From Pseudoalteromonas xiamenensis (lineage in GTDB: Bacteria; Pseudomonadota; Gammaproteobacteria; Enterobacterales; Alteromonadaceae), in NCBI RefSeq assembly GCF_030994125.1, contig NZ_CP099917.1, positions 620,001 to 684,000 on the forward strand: a DNA stretch of 64,000 nucleotides. Direction: 5' to 3'. The translations under genes and the position numbers were made by a program. Every line of letters starts with the position of its first letter. The first letter of the stretch is position 1. The notes under the pieces are model-generated. The model was given only the letters and a program-made list of their open reading frames with translations, was not told where the DNA came from and searched no databases. This document shows, in pieces, positions 29,065 through 37,806 of this stretch.

Positions 29065-30357
29065 TTACATAGTTAAAGCGAACTTCACAATAAACAAAAT
29101 CGACAAAATCCACACGCTAGAACTCACCTCACCCGAGCGTTTACACAAAACTTTAATCGCTGTGTAAGAGATAAACCCTAGAGCAATACCATGCGCTATT
29201 GAAAACGTCAGCGGGGTCATCAGCAGTACAACACTTACTGGTATTGCATCTGTCATGTCATCCCAATTAACGAATTTTAAGTTCTGCAACATCAATACAG
29301 CCACATACAAAATCGCGCCGGCAGTTGCATAGGCAGGGACCATATAGGCTAATGGCGCAAAAAACATCATCGCAAGAAAACAAACTCCAACAACGACAGC
29401 TGTAAGTCCTGTTTTTCCACCCACAGACACACCAGCTACCGATTCGATGTAAGATGTCGTAGTAGAAGTACCTAACGCAGCACCTGCAATTGTTGCCGTG
29501 CTGTCTGCTGACAAAGCACGACCTAGTCTTGGCATATGCCCTTCACTATCCGCTAACCCCGCTTTTTGGGACACCGCAACTAGCGTCCCCGAGGTATCAA
29601 ACAAGTCAACAAATAAGAACGCGAATACCACGCTCAACATGGACACGTCCAACGCAGCAGCAAGGTCCATTTCAAGAAACGTTGGCGTAAGCGAAGGAGG
29701 CATATCAAAGACCCCTTTGTACTCGACAAGACCTAAACTCAGTGCGATTAAGGTGACAAGAAAAATACTGATAAGTACACCACTTTTCACATCACGAAAC
29801 AGTAGTCCCGCAATAAAAAAGAAGCTTAGAATGGCGAGTAAGGGACCTGCCTCAGTAATATTACCAAGCTGAACGAACGTGGCAGGATTTGAGACAATGA
29901 TCCCGGCGTTTTTCAAAGCAATTAGCGCTAGAAACGCGCCGATACCGGTGGCAATCGCTTGTTTGAGCACAAGGGGTATGGCTTGAATAACCCATTCTCG
30001 TATTTTAAATAGACTTAAAATAAGGAATAAACAACCAGATACGAACACAGCCCCCAATGCCGCTTGCCATGTGTATCCCATACCCATTACAACACCATAA
30101 GTAAAAAATGCATTTAGGCCCATGCCAGGTGCTAATGCTAAAGGGTAATTAGCCCAAATCCCCATAATAAAACAACCAATCGCAGCAGCCAAACACGTCG
30201 CAACAAATGCGGCACCATGATCCATGCCTGCTTCCGCTAACATTGCTGGATTAACAAAGACGATATAAACCATTGTAATAAATGTGGTTAAGCCTGCAAT
30301 TACCTCGGTTTTCACGGTGGAACCTTGAGCTTTTATGGAGAACACGCGTTCGAACAT
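29065..30357 (-). CDS. NCS2/AzgA-family purine permease
   Basis: 430 residues from MFERVFSIKAQGS at 30357; the upstream extension is not family-like. Multi-spanning inner-membrane protein with about 12 hydrophobic segments; VIAGLTTFITMVYIVFVNP, APGMGLNAFFTY and TSTTTSYIESVAGVSVGGKTG are AzgA signatures of adenine/guanine/hypoxanthine proton symporters. Substrate specificity cannot be read from sequence. Confidence 0.92.
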   Translation of the reverse strand: MFERVFSIKAQGSTVKTEVIAGLTTFITMVYIVFVNPAMLAEAGMDHGAAFVATCLAAAIGCFIMGIWANYPLALAPGMGLNAFFTYGVVMGMGYTWQAALGAVFVSGCLFLILSLFKIREWVIQAIPLVLKQAIATGIGAFLALIALKNAGIIVSNPATFVQLGNITEAGPLLAILSFFFIAGLLFRDVKSGVLISIFLVTLIALSLGLVEYKGVFDMPPSLTPTFLEMDLAAALDVSMLSVVFAFLFVDLFDTSGTLVAVSQKAGLADSEGHMPRLGRALSADSTATIAGAALGTSTTTSYIESVAGVSVGGKTGLTAVVVGVCFLAMMFFAPLAYMVPAYATAGAILYVAVLMLQNLKFVNWDDMTDAIPVSVVLLMTPLTFSIAHGIALGFISYTAIKVLCKRSGEVSSSVWILSILFIVKFALTM

Positions 30358-30471
30358 CGAAATCAGCCTATAAATTAGAAACAAGTGTTTGGATTTTAAC
30401 ATAAATCGAATTTTAAATAGGACAAAAACAGTAAAAATCGACTAAACTATCTACAGAGTAAATGGTGAAGA

Positions 30472-30945
30472 ATGACTATGCACAACAACCCTTTTGAAAG
30501 CAGTAATAGTGCGGACTTAGAGCAACAATTAAATAATGTCTTATCCTTTGTCGTTACAGGACAGGAATCTAGCGCCAACGATGCACAGTTTACAGAACAA
30601 ACACCGTTGAATAAGGGCCTTTACTTTCTTCAACAAAAGCAATTCCCGCTGGCAGCAAAGTGGCTAAGATATGCAGCAATGTCCGGTGATAATAAAGCTC
30701 AATTTTATATGGGGCTGCTTTTCGTAAAAGGTCAGGGTGTACCGCAAAGCGTATATCACGCCGTAGCTTGGCTAAGTTTGGCAAAAAGCCAAGGTTATGA
30801 TGCCGCAAAACCAATATTACAAGATCTGAAAACCTACATATCAACTCGCCGTTTCAAAGAAGCCGAATGCTATGCTGCTTCACTGTATGAACAAATCCAT
30901 CAGTTACATTTTTTTGGCATACTAAAAGATAAAGAAGAAGTTTAA
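30472..30945 (+). CDS. Sel1/TPR-like repeat protein
   Basis: 157 residues. A Sel1-type repeat occupies residues 55-100 (AAKWLRYAAMSGDNKAQFYMG then LFVKGQGVP and AVAWLSLAKSQG). The N-terminal 40 residues are Asn/Gln/Ser-rich. The start may be 30472 or the ATG at 30478; the ribosome site GGTGAAG does not decide. No signal peptide, so cytoplasmic. Possibly a scaffolding protein; role unknown. Confidence 0.8.
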   Translation: MTMHNNPFESSNSADLEQQLNNVLSFVVTGQESSANDAQFTEQTPLNKGLYFLQQKQFPLAAKWLRYAAMSGDNKAQFYMGLLFVKGQGVPQSVYHAVAWLSLAKSQGYDAAKPILQDLKTYISTRRFKEAECYAASLYEQIHQLHFFGILKDKEEV

Positions 30946-31038
30946 AATCAATAGGTTATAAACTTGCCGATATTAAATTGGTTAAATTTTGTAAAATACT
31001 ACTTGCCTTAAATAACTGTATAAACTACTGTATGTAAA

Positions 31039-31058
31039 TACTGTATAAAAACCCAGTG
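31039..31058 (+). promoter_or_regulatory. LexA (SOS) box upstream of sulA
   Basis: TACTGTATAAAAACCCAGTG fits the consensus CTG-N10-CAG with flanking TA and GT, 8 bases before the sulA ATG. Several further CTGTA half-sites lie in the 40 bases upstream. Confidence 0.8.
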
Positions 31059-31066
31059 AGTAGAAC

Positions 31067-31501
31067 ATGCTTCAACCAATTTCAATTACACAAGTAAAAA
31101 GTTACCGTTCTGAGAACGAAAAACCTGTACAAATCATCTACACCGAAGATGAAATTTCAGCTAGTTTAGAATTGCTAAAAGTACTACACACGTGTAACCA
31201 AAAGCACGGTTGGACATTGCTCATTGCGCCAGACAACGTGCCAAATAAGATGATGCTGCAATCATGCTCTATAGATTCAAGTAAACTGCTGGTGATCAGG
31301 CAAAAGCATTTGGTAAACTTACCTTACGTTCTTAATTCAGCTCTTCATAACGGTAACTTTGCTGCGGTGATCACTTGGACTGATATCTTAAAACCGAGTG
31401 AGTTAGAAACTTTGCATATCTCCCCTAGTAATAAAACTCAGCTGTATTGCTTCTCAAGAGAGGCGCAGCAAGAAGAATTGAAACCGCTTATTATGTGTTA
31501 A
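31067..31501 (+). CDS. sulA: SOS cell-division inhibitor SulA-like
   Basis: 144 residues. Matches the SulA family in the core: W-x-LLIAPDNVPNKMMLQSCSI, then KLLVIRQKH and LHNGNFAAVITW, corresponding to the E. coli FtsZ-binding region. It would block FtsZ polymerisation after DNA damage. A LexA box overlaps the promoter zone. Only one base separates its stop from the ychJ start, so the pair should be one SOS-inducible transcript. The identity is from family pattern and is moderately firm. Confidence 0.82.
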   Translation: MLQPISITQVKSYRSENEKPVQIIYTEDEISASLELLKVLHTCNQKHGWTLLIAPDNVPNKMMLQSCSIDSSKLLVIRQKHLVNLPYVLNSALHNGNFAAVITWTDILKPSELETLHISPSNKTQLYCFSREAQQEELKPLIMC

Positions 31502-31502
31502 T

Positions 31503-31955
31503 ATGAAATGTAACTGTTGTTCAAACAAAAACTATGACAATTGTTGTGGTCGTTTTCATCGTAAAGAAGCCACACCAGATACGCCTGAGCAATTGATGAG
31601 GTCACGTTATGCGGCTTATGCGCGTGGTTTGGCTGACTATATATTAGATACTTATGCTGCCGAAGAGCAGGAAAACCATAGTATTGAAGATATTTCTGAG
31701 TTTGCTAATAGCTGCCAGTTTGTACGATTAGAGATTATTAACAGCCTGACGAGTAACCAAGTTGAGTTTAAGGCCTATTACTTGTTCGATGGAAAATTAG
31801 GGGCGCTGCACGAACGTTCTAATTTTGTACAGGAAGGTGGTCGCTGGAAATACCGCGATGGGGAGTTATTTCCTCATACAGAGGTTAAAATTGCTCGAAA
31901 TGACCCTTGCCCATGTGAAAGTGGTAAAAAGTACAAGCAATGCCATTTAAAATAG
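31503..31955 (+). CDS. ychJ: YchJ/UPF0225 SEC-C motif protein
   Basis: 150 residues. N-terminal SEC-C motif (CNCCSNKNYDNCC), the central YchJ domain with TPEQLMRSRYAAYARG and a second C-terminal SEC-C (NDPCPCESGKKYKQCH). Cys-rich ends probably bind zinc. Function of the family is unclear. Translation is almost surely coupled to sulA because the ATG follows the sulA TAA by one base. Confidence 0.92.
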   Translation: MKCNCCSNKNYDNCCGRFHRKEATPDTPEQLMRSRYAAYARGLADYILDTYAAEEQENHSIEDISEFANSCQFVRLEIINSLTSNQVEFKAYYLFDGKLGALHERSNFVQEGGRWKYRDGELFPHTEVKIARNDPCPCESGKKYKQCHLK

Positions 31956-32033
31956 TTGCTGTATATTGGTTAGAAAGTTACTCAATTTTAGGGTAACTTG
32001 AATGCCTAATTCGCCGCTCTTCCAACATTGAAT

Positions 32034-32058
32034 GTAGACGAACACAAAAAACGTCTAC
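32034..32058. repeat. inverted repeat downstream of ychJ
   Basis: GTAGACG and CGTCTAC are perfect 7-bp arms with an 11-base loop. No U-tract follows, so it is not a standard terminator. The rest of the 274-base gap to the VC2046-family gene shows nothing I can name. Confidence 0.4.
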
Positions 32059-32229
32059 CCCACTAACCAGTTCGTTAGTCCCTAAACAAAGCCCTCCATA
32101 CAGCCTATTAAAGCTATACTATCACCTTTATAGTTATGTCTATTAGTCTATCGATTATAGGGCACGGTATGAGAGGCTGGGCTACTTGCATAGCAAAACG
32201 CAAAGTACTCATCTTTGTTTCTGAGACGA

Positions 32230-32742
32230 CTAAGCAACTGCATTTAACATCGCTTCGTGCTCACCAGTAGCGAGTTGGTCGTAAAAGCCAGCAGCATCCA
32301 TTGGAATCGCATTGTTATACGCTGCTGTTTTTTGAATTTTTCTTCTAACTGCTAATTCACAGTTATCCAGTACATTGAGTGGGATATGTTTCTTATCGTC
32401 TCTTACAGCTAAAGGCTCTGGCATCAGACACTCTTTCAAGTGCATTGCAGTCATACCAAAGTGCTGGACGATGAATGCGTTTTCTTCACTGACTAACATA
32501 TCAAACATTTCAGGTGCAAGAGGCTTCTGAGGACCAATTTGCAATTCTTTTTTAAGCGCAGCTTCACTTTTGTCGCTTGCTTCTACTTCACTTGTCGGAA
32601 GATGAAATTGTCCAAAATCTAAGGCATCTTGAGAAAGCATAGACAGCATCATAGCAAAATCACTACGACGGCCCTGATGGACCGAATGATTAAGCGCCGA
32701 GTCTAATTGAGTTTCCCTGATTAAACCTTGTTCGATTTGCAT
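32230..32742 (-). CDS. VC2046/SO_2500 family protein
   Basis: 170 residues, cytoplasmic, no signal or membrane segment. ESALNHSVHQGRRSDFAMML-like start and AVRRKIQKTAAYNNAIPMDA near the C-terminus are characteristic of the conserved gammaproteobacterial family named after VC2046 and SO_2500. Function unknown. It is divergent from the tRNA-Tyr pair. Confidence 0.82.
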   Translation of the reverse strand: MQIEQGLIRETQLDSALNHSVHQGRRSDFAMMLSMLSQDALDFGQFHLPTSEVEASDKSEAALKKELQIGPQKPLAPEMFDMLVSEENAFIVQHFGMTAMHLKECLMPEPLAVRDDKKHIPLNVLDNCELAVRRKIQKTAAYNNAIPMDAAGFYDQLATGEHEAMLNAVA

Positions 32743-32811
32743 AGTTAGTAATCATTTATTTCAACAACATAGAATTTATCGGCCTTTTTTCATTTTTCTT
32801 TAGTTTTTTTC

Positions 32812-32839
32812 TTTACATAAAAAAAGATTTTGATACTAT
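32812..32839 (+). promoter_or_regulatory. promoter of the tRNA-Tyr pair
   Basis: TTTACA (32812-32817), a 16-base spacer and TACTAT (32834-32839), followed by GCATCCCG, a GC-rich discriminator typical of stringently controlled stable RNA promoters. The first tRNA begins 15 bases later. Confidence 0.6.
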
Positions 32840-32854
32840 GCATCCCGTTGCTGA

Positions 32855-32939
32855 GGAGGGGTTCCCGAGCGGCCAAAGGGATCAGACTGTAAATCTGACG
32901 GCACTGCCTTCGATGGTTCGAATCCGTCCCCCTCCACCA
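32855..32939 (+). tRNA. tRNA-Tyr (anticodon GTA), copy 1
   Basis: 85 bases, class II with long variable arm. Acceptor GGAGGGG pairs with CCCCTCC followed by encoded CCA; anticodon loop CTGTAAA carries GTA; T-loop GGTTCGAATCC. D-arm with GAGC-GGCCAAAGG. Confidence 0.97.
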
Positions 32940-32963
32940 ACATCCTACAGCGACACACAATGT

Positions 32964-33048
32964 GGAGGAGTTCCCGAGCGGCCAAAGGGATCAGACTGTA
33001 AATCTGACGGCACTGCCTTCGATGGTTCGAATCCGTCCTCCTCCACCA
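32964..33048 (+). tRNA. tRNA-Tyr (anticodon GTA), copy 2
   Basis: 85 bases, identical to copy 1 except a compensated acceptor pair: GGAGGAG with CTCCTCC. CCA is encoded. It lies 24 bases after copy 1, surely on the same precursor. Confidence 0.97.
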
Positions 33049-33092
33049 CCCCCTCTCTGTATGAGAGGTTCAAAAGTAAACTCACCTCAACA

Positions 33093-33752
33093 TCAAACTA
33101 ATTTAGCCCAACATCTTATTTCTTTGTTTGCTTTTTCGTGTTCTGGATAGTGTTGACTGACTAAAGTCCAAAAAGCCTTACTGTGATTCATATGAGTACG
33201 ATGTGCTAGTTCGTGGACAATGACATAGTCAATTAAAGACTCTGGTAAACAGGCAAGCTTTGAATTAAATGTTAGACGACCTTTACTGTCACAACTTCCC
33301 CAACGAGATTTATAGTATCTAATTTTCACACTTTGAAAATGAGTATTCATTCGTGAAGCCCAGTACTTCAACCTCAAATCAAGAAAACGTGCAAGCGATT
33401 CACAGTAGATTTTTTCTAGCTGTGTATTTAGGTTCAAAATATCGTTTTCTGAAACGGTCAAAACACGGGTCTCAGGACATAAATTAGGTATAAGGCATGA
33501 ACTGGCCATCACTATGCTGTACCGAGTACCGTTCAAATAGAAAGATTCCGATTTTTGACGCAATTCGGCATGAAATAGTCGCTCAGATTCTCGCTGCTTT
33601 TCTATCACCCAGCTCGCCTTCGAATCTAACCAAGCAACAAGAAATTGATGGTCTACATTCTTTGGTGCGTAAACATTAACCTGACCTTTAACAATTTTTA
33701 TCGCAACAGATTTACGACGGCTGCTGAGCTTTAATTGATATGAAAACGACAT
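33093..33752 (-). CDS. YgjP-like zinc metallopeptidase
   Basis: 219 residues. The catalytic motif VIVHELAHRTHMNHSKAFW gives HExxH plus a third His, as in the YgjP/WLM-like (DUF45) family; YYKSRWGSCDSKGRLTFN precedes it. No signal peptide. Located just downstream of the tRNA pair on the opposite strand. Physiological substrate unknown. Confidence 0.88.
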   Translation of the reverse strand: MSFSYQLKLSSRRKSVAIKIVKGQVNVYAPKNVDHQFLVAWLDSKASWVIEKQRESERLFHAELRQKSESFYLNGTRYSIVMASSCLIPNLCPETRVLTVSENDILNLNTQLEKIYCESLARFLDLRLKYWASRMNTHFQSVKIRYYKSRWGSCDSKGRLTFNSKLACLPESLIDYVIVHELAHRTHMNHSKAFWTLVSQHYPEHEKANKEIRCWAKLV

Positions 33753-33840
33753 TTCAACTCCAAAAATACGTTGAATCGCATTCTACCTCATAAAATTACT
33801 GCTAACCTTATAAGACAACGATATTTATTAGGTTGTTTAA

Positions 33841-34821
33841 ATGGAAAATAAACCGCAATGCCGATATGTATCACCCGATGGTCACTCCTGCAGTGAAATA
33901 GATATGGGGTCCGGTTTTTGTTTTTGGCATGACAATAAGTTTGATAAAAGCGGGCTTGAGTTAACACATAAACTTGAACGCTATGCCAAACGTGGCGGCT
34001 TACTCCATGGTTTAGAATTGAAACGCGTTAATCTTGAGGGATTAAATCTAATCAACATCGACAAAAATATTGGATATGACCTCTCGTATAGCAATTTTTA
34101 TCGCGCCAACTTACGTGGAGCGCATCTTTTTAATAATACAATTCGACATGCCTCACTCATGAAAGCGGATCTACGTGAGGCCAATCTACATTGCACTGAT
34201 TTAAAAGACACAAATTTACTTGGCATTAAGCTTGATAATACGAGAATCGATAACATCGATTTAGGACATGCTCTTATCCAAGAGAAACATGGTAAATCCG
34301 CCAAAGAACAAGGCAACTTGGCCGAATCTTTGGACATGTATCAGCAATCAGAGGAAATTTATCGAATTTTGAGAAAAGGGGCTGAACAACAAGGACTGTT
34401 TGAGATGGCTGGTAACTATTTGTACCGAGAGTTACAGATGCGGCATGAGCAATACCCTGTCGGCTCAAAAAAATGGCTATTTTCTAGCTTTAGCGATTTC
34501 TTCTGCGGTTATGGCGAAAAGCCTGAAAATGTAATCCGCTTCTCTCTAGGTATGATCTTTTTTTGTGCGCTGTGTTATTTCATGTTGGGAGTAAGCTTTC
34601 AAAGCGAGATCATTGTTTTTGATGCTGACCAAACTTGGCAACATAACTTAAATGCACTACTAAACAGTTTTTATTTTAGCGTCGTGACCTTCACAACTCT
34701 TGGGTATGGTGATATTACGCCGGTAGGTGTATCTCGATTTATCGCTGCGGTCGAGGCGTTCACAGGCAGTTTTACATTAGCACTGTTCGTTGTGGTGTTT
34801 GTAAAACGCATGACTCGATGA
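33841..34821 (+). CDS. pentapeptide-repeat protein fused to a two-helix potassium channel
   Basis: 326 residues in three parts. Residues 7-30 hold C7, C17, C27 and H30, a possible metal site (CRYVSPDGHSC...CFWHD). Residues 57-145 are about 17 pentapeptide repeats (A/S-N-L-x-x, for example YRANLRGAHLF and MKADLREANLH). After a helical linker with tetratricopeptide-like sequence (145-200), residues 232-322 form a channel pore: two transmembrane helices around the selectivity filter TLGYGD (286-291). Such fusions occur in Vibrio-like genomes, but the gating ligand and role are unknown. Confidence 0.88.
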   Translation: MENKPQCRYVSPDGHSCSEIDMGSGFCFWHDNKFDKSGLELTHKLERYAKRGGLLHGLELKRVNLEGLNLINIDKNIGYDLSYSNFYRANLRGAHLFNNTIRHASLMKADLREANLHCTDLKDTNLLGIKLDNTRIDNIDLGHALIQEKHGKSAKEQGNLAESLDMYQQSEEIYRILRKGAEQQGLFEMAGNYLYRELQMRHEQYPVGSKKWLFSSFSDFFCGYGEKPENVIRFSLGMIFFCALCYFMLGVSFQSEIIVFDADQTWQHNLNALLNSFYFSVVTFTTLGYGDITPVGVSRFIAAVEAFTGSFTLALFVVVFVKRMTR

Positions 34822-34827
34822 ATTACA

Positions 34828-34853
34828 TTGGTCATGTTTTCACGCATGACCAA
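34828..34853. terminator. inverted repeat between convergent genes
   Basis: TTGGTCATG and CATGACCAA, 9-bp arms with an 8-base loop, lie between the channel gene and the HD hydrolase. No strong U-tract, so terminator function is only likely. Confidence 0.45.
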
Positions 34854-34864
34854 CAAGTGTCACG

Positions 34865-35491
34865 TTAGCCAATCTCCGATGCGAGCTGCTCTAAGAAGGC
34901 ATGCATGTATTGTGTACGACGCTGTGCTTCTTCTTTCGCTGCGTTAGTATGCATACTATTTTGAATTTTAAGCAGTTTGACAAAAAAATGATCTAATGTA
35001 TAAAGTTTGTCGTCTGGTTCGCGAGTCTTGCAAAAAGGATCTTTAGGATGATACACATGACGGGCAATAGCACCTCCAACTTTCATACAGCGGCTGATCC
35101 CAATTGCGCCAAGCGCATCCATTCTGTCCGCATCTTGTACAATCTGAGCTTCTAAGGATTCTGGCATTACATTGGCACTAAAACTATGGGCAACAATGGC
35201 GTGATGAATCGCTGGGAGTTTAGATTCCTCATAACCAAATTGCTGTAAAAAATCGGTCGCCTTGTCTGCAGCTAACCTTGATGCAATTGCACGATTAGGG
35301 TGATTTTTGGGCACAGCCACACAGTCATGTAACCATGCAGCCGGAATAACAACATCAAGATCGGCATTTTCTGCTAAAGCTAATTTTTTGGCCACCGCAA
35401 CAACCCGCTCAATGTGCGTGATGTCGTGAGCAGTATCCGCAATAGCAGTCCCCAAAATAAACGATTTACAGGCTTGTTCTAAACTTTCCAT
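34865..35491 (-). CDS. HD-domain phosphohydrolase
   Basis: 208 residues from ATG 35491, with GAGGAA five bases upstream; a TTG four codons earlier is ignored. HD signature: HDITHIERVVAVAKKLA, then AAWLHDCVAVPKNH and a later QDADRMDALGAIG. Similar to the YedJ family of predicted phosphohydrolases. Substrate unknown. Convergent with the channel gene. Confidence 0.88.
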   Translation of the reverse strand: MESLEQACKSFILGTAIADTAHDITHIERVVAVAKKLALAENADLDVVIPAAWLHDCVAVPKNHPNRAIASRLAADKATDFLQQFGYEESKLPAIHHAIVAHSFSANVMPESLEAQIVQDADRMDALGAIGISRCMKVGGAIARHVYHPKDPFCKTREPDDKLYTLDHFFVKLLKIQNSMHTNAAKEEAQRRTQYMHAFLEQLASEIG

Positions 35492-35611
35492 CACTTTCCT
35501 CAATCAGTTGCATGTACAATCTACCGATCCCTACTTTGAAACTCAAGGTAGATTTGTATGTTGGGCCAACCTTAACTACAATGCGTGCAATTTTATTCTT
35601 TAGGTGTATCT

Positions 35612-36802
35612 ATGTCTTACGCTATTTATCTTGAACCTGGCCGTGAAAAATCACTCAAACGCAAACATCCATGGGTGTTCTCAAAAGCGATAAAAAAAGT
35701 GAAAGGTAAACCAGGCATCGGTGACACCGTAGAAATCTACAGTAACGATGGACAATACCTTGCAACAGCGGCTTACAGCCCAGAGTCTCAAATCCGTGCA
35801 AGGATCTGGACGTTTAACCAAAACGAATCTATTGATACCGATTTCTTCGAACGAAAATTCAAGCAAGCGCTTGATGCGCGTCAATATGTCATTGAAGAAG
35901 GTGGTTTAACCGGTTTTCGTCTAAGTGCCGCAGAGTCCGATGGTCTTCCAGGTATCACAATCGATAAATTCCAGAATGTCATCGTGTGTCAATTATTGAG
36001 TGCAGGTGCAGAACGGTTCAAGGCAAACATCGTTGAAGCATTAAGACGTATTTTTCCGGATTGCGTTGTATACGAGCGCTCTGACGTCGATGTCCGTAAA
36101 AAGGAAGGTTTGGAGAAAGTAACGGGACCATTACACGGCAGTTTGCCGTCAGCGCCCGTTATAATTCAAGAAAACGGATTAAACATTGAGGTCGATATCG
36201 AAAACGGCCACAAAACGGGCTTTTATTTAGATCAACGCGATAGTCGCGCTGCACTTGAGCGTTTTTCAAAAGACAAAGACGTCTTAAACTGCTTTTGTTA
36301 TACGGGCACTTTCTCACTCTATGCGCTTAGAGCTGGATGCAAGCACGTAACGAACGTCGACGTTTCAGAACAAGCGCTTGCTATTGCGAAACGCAACGTA
36401 GAACACAATAACCTTGACCTCAGCCGAGTCGATTTTGTAAAGCAAGACGTCTTTAAGTTATTGCGTCAATATCGCGAGGAGGGCCGTTTGTTCGACACTA
36501 TTGTTATGGATCCGCCAAAATTCGCGGAGAGTAAAGCTCAGTTAACCGGTGCGTGTCGAGGCTATAAAGACATTAATATGGTTGCAATGCAAATTTTGAA
36601 GCCTGGTGGCACGTTACTAACGTTCTCATGCTCTGGGTTGATGGACCAGAACCTATTTCAGAAAGTAGTAGCGGATGCAGCGCTTGATGCGGGGAAAGAC
36701 CTATTGATAATGGAACGTTTAAACCAAGCTGCGGACCATCCGATTGCAGGGAATTACCCTGAAGGGTTCTATTTAAAAGGCCTGATTTGTAAAGTCTATT
36801 AA
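35612..36802 (+). CDS. rlmI: 23S rRNA m5C1962 methyltransferase
   Basis: 396 residues, the E. coli RlmI length, from ATG 35612 with AGGTG upstream; a GTG nine codons earlier is not family-like. N-terminal PUA domain ([15 protein letters not shown]), SAM-binding [17 protein letters not shown], catalytic [10 protein letters not shown] and TFSCSGLM with the nucleophilic Cys. SAM-dependent methylation of the large ribosomal RNA. Confidence 0.95.
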   Translation: MSYAIYLEPGREKSLKRKHPWVFSKAIKKVKGKPGIGDTVEIYSNDGQYLATAAYSPESQIRARIWTFNQNESIDTDFFERKFKQALDARQYVIEEGGLTGFRLSAAESDGLPGITIDKFQNVIVCQLLSAGAERFKANIVEALRRIFPDCVVYERSDVDVRKKEGLEKVTGPLHGSLPSAPVIIQENGLNIEVDIENGHKTGFYLDQRDSRAALERFSKDKDVLNCFCYTGTFSLYALRAGCKHVTNVDVSEQALAIAKRNVEHNNLDLSRVDFVKQDVFKLLRQYREEGRLFDTIVMDPPKFAESKAQLTGACRGYKDINMVAMQILKPGGTLLTFSCSGLMDQNLFQKVVADAALDAGKDLLIMERLNQAADHPIAGNYPEGFYLKGLICKVY

Positions 36803-36826
36803 AAAAGGAGCTGCGGCTCCTTTTTT
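36801..36826. terminator. bidirectional terminator after rlmI
   Basis: AAAAAAGGAGC, loop TGC and GGCTCCTTTTTT, a good stem with U-tracts on both strands; it also closes the minus-strand receiver-PilZ operon. Confidence 0.92.
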
Positions 36827-36852
36827 ATTCACTCGACTTGCGATAGCGTTAC

Positions 36853-37143
36853 TTAATTGAATTTGCTGATCTCAACACCCACAATATATTCCCCATCACC
36901 TTCTTGTGTTACCCTCAAAACTCTTGCATGAGCACTGAGTGGCGGTGTTGTGCTACCGGATGAGTCAATATACACCTCAAGCATCGCATTTACTTCAACT
37001 GGTTCTGAGACTAAGAGCGACATGCCTGTCGCACTTAAATCCTGACAATGAGCTTGAAGCTTCTGTCCTGTATCAAGTACCGTAATCGTCGCTTGCGTAT
37101 TAACGTTCATGCGCATAAAGCGGCGTTTGTCTTCGTGTATCAT
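36853..37143 (-). CDS. single-domain PilZ protein
   Basis: 96 residues consisting only of PilZ. The c-di-GMP binding motifs RRFMRMN (RxxxR, residues 7-11 area) and DLSATGMSL (D/N-x-S-x-x-G) are intact, so nucleotide binding is expected. It follows a single-domain response regulator by nine bases, which suggests linking phosphorelay input to c-di-GMP output. Confidence 0.9.
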   Translation of the reverse strand: MIHEDKRRFMRMNVNTQATITVLDTGQKLQAHCQDLSATGMSLLVSEPVEVNAMLEVYIDSSGSTTPPLSAHARVLRVTQEGDGEYIVGVEISKFN

Positions 37144-37152
37144 GGCTCACTC

Positions 37153-37572
37153 CTATACGACCTTTTTAATTTTTTCTAATAAAGATTGCATCGAGAAGGG
37201 TTTTACCACATAGGCATCGCATCCAGCTTCAAATCCAGCACGTTGTTCTTGTTCTGATTCGAGCCCTGAAACCATTACGACTGGAATGTCTTTAGTTTCT
37301 GGCGTGTTTTTTAGCATACGGCAGGTGTCATAACCATCTAATCCAGGCATACACACGTCAAGTAGAATTGCATCGGGTGGATTTGCAATTGCACTTGAAA
37401 GGCAACTTTTACCCGAATTTGCATAACTTAACTCAAAACCGTCCGCCAACGCAGCTGATAACATTTCAAAATTGAAGTACTCATCATCAACGACCAAAAT
37501 GTGTGGCACTTTTCCTTTTGATTTCTGCGACGGCATAGCTGTTGCCATTTCCTTTTCCAATCCCAATTTCAT
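37153..37572 (-). CDS. single-domain response regulator
   Basis: About 139 residues from ATG 37572; GTG 37578 and ATG 37548 are also possible, and none has an ideal ribosome site. A receiver domain fills the protein: acidic pair VVDDEYFN, phospho-acceptor LLDVCMPGLDG, switch Ser in VVMVSG and Lys in YVVKPF. It has no output domain, so it probably acts through partners, perhaps the adjacent PilZ protein. Confidence 0.9.
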   Translation of the reverse strand: MKLGLEKEMATAMPSQKSKGKVPHILVVDDEYFNFEMLSAALADGFELSYANSGKSCLSSAIANPPDAILLDVCMPGLDGYDTCRMLKNTPETKDIPVVMVSGLESEQEQRAGFEAGCDAYVVKPFSMQSLLEKIKKVV

Positions 37573-37806
37573 CCTCACTAATAAATTATAGGTCTGAGCC
37601 TAAAAAGCAAGCACATTTTTTAGCCAAAAATGTTCTGCCAACTAAATTCCTTTTAAAAACAATCTTACCAACTCGGTTCTTTAACTAAACCGCGCAAATC
37701 CCCACCCGCAAAAGATGCATCCGAAGTCAAACCACCTTGAATGGTGCACCTGATATTACCTTATGACTCTCAACAAAACGATGAAGTTCAGATTCCTATT
37801 CACGGG

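Noticed and set aside
32838..33150. ORFs across the tRNA pair
   Set aside because: They are translations of two tRNA-Tyr genes, which explains the repeated peptide.
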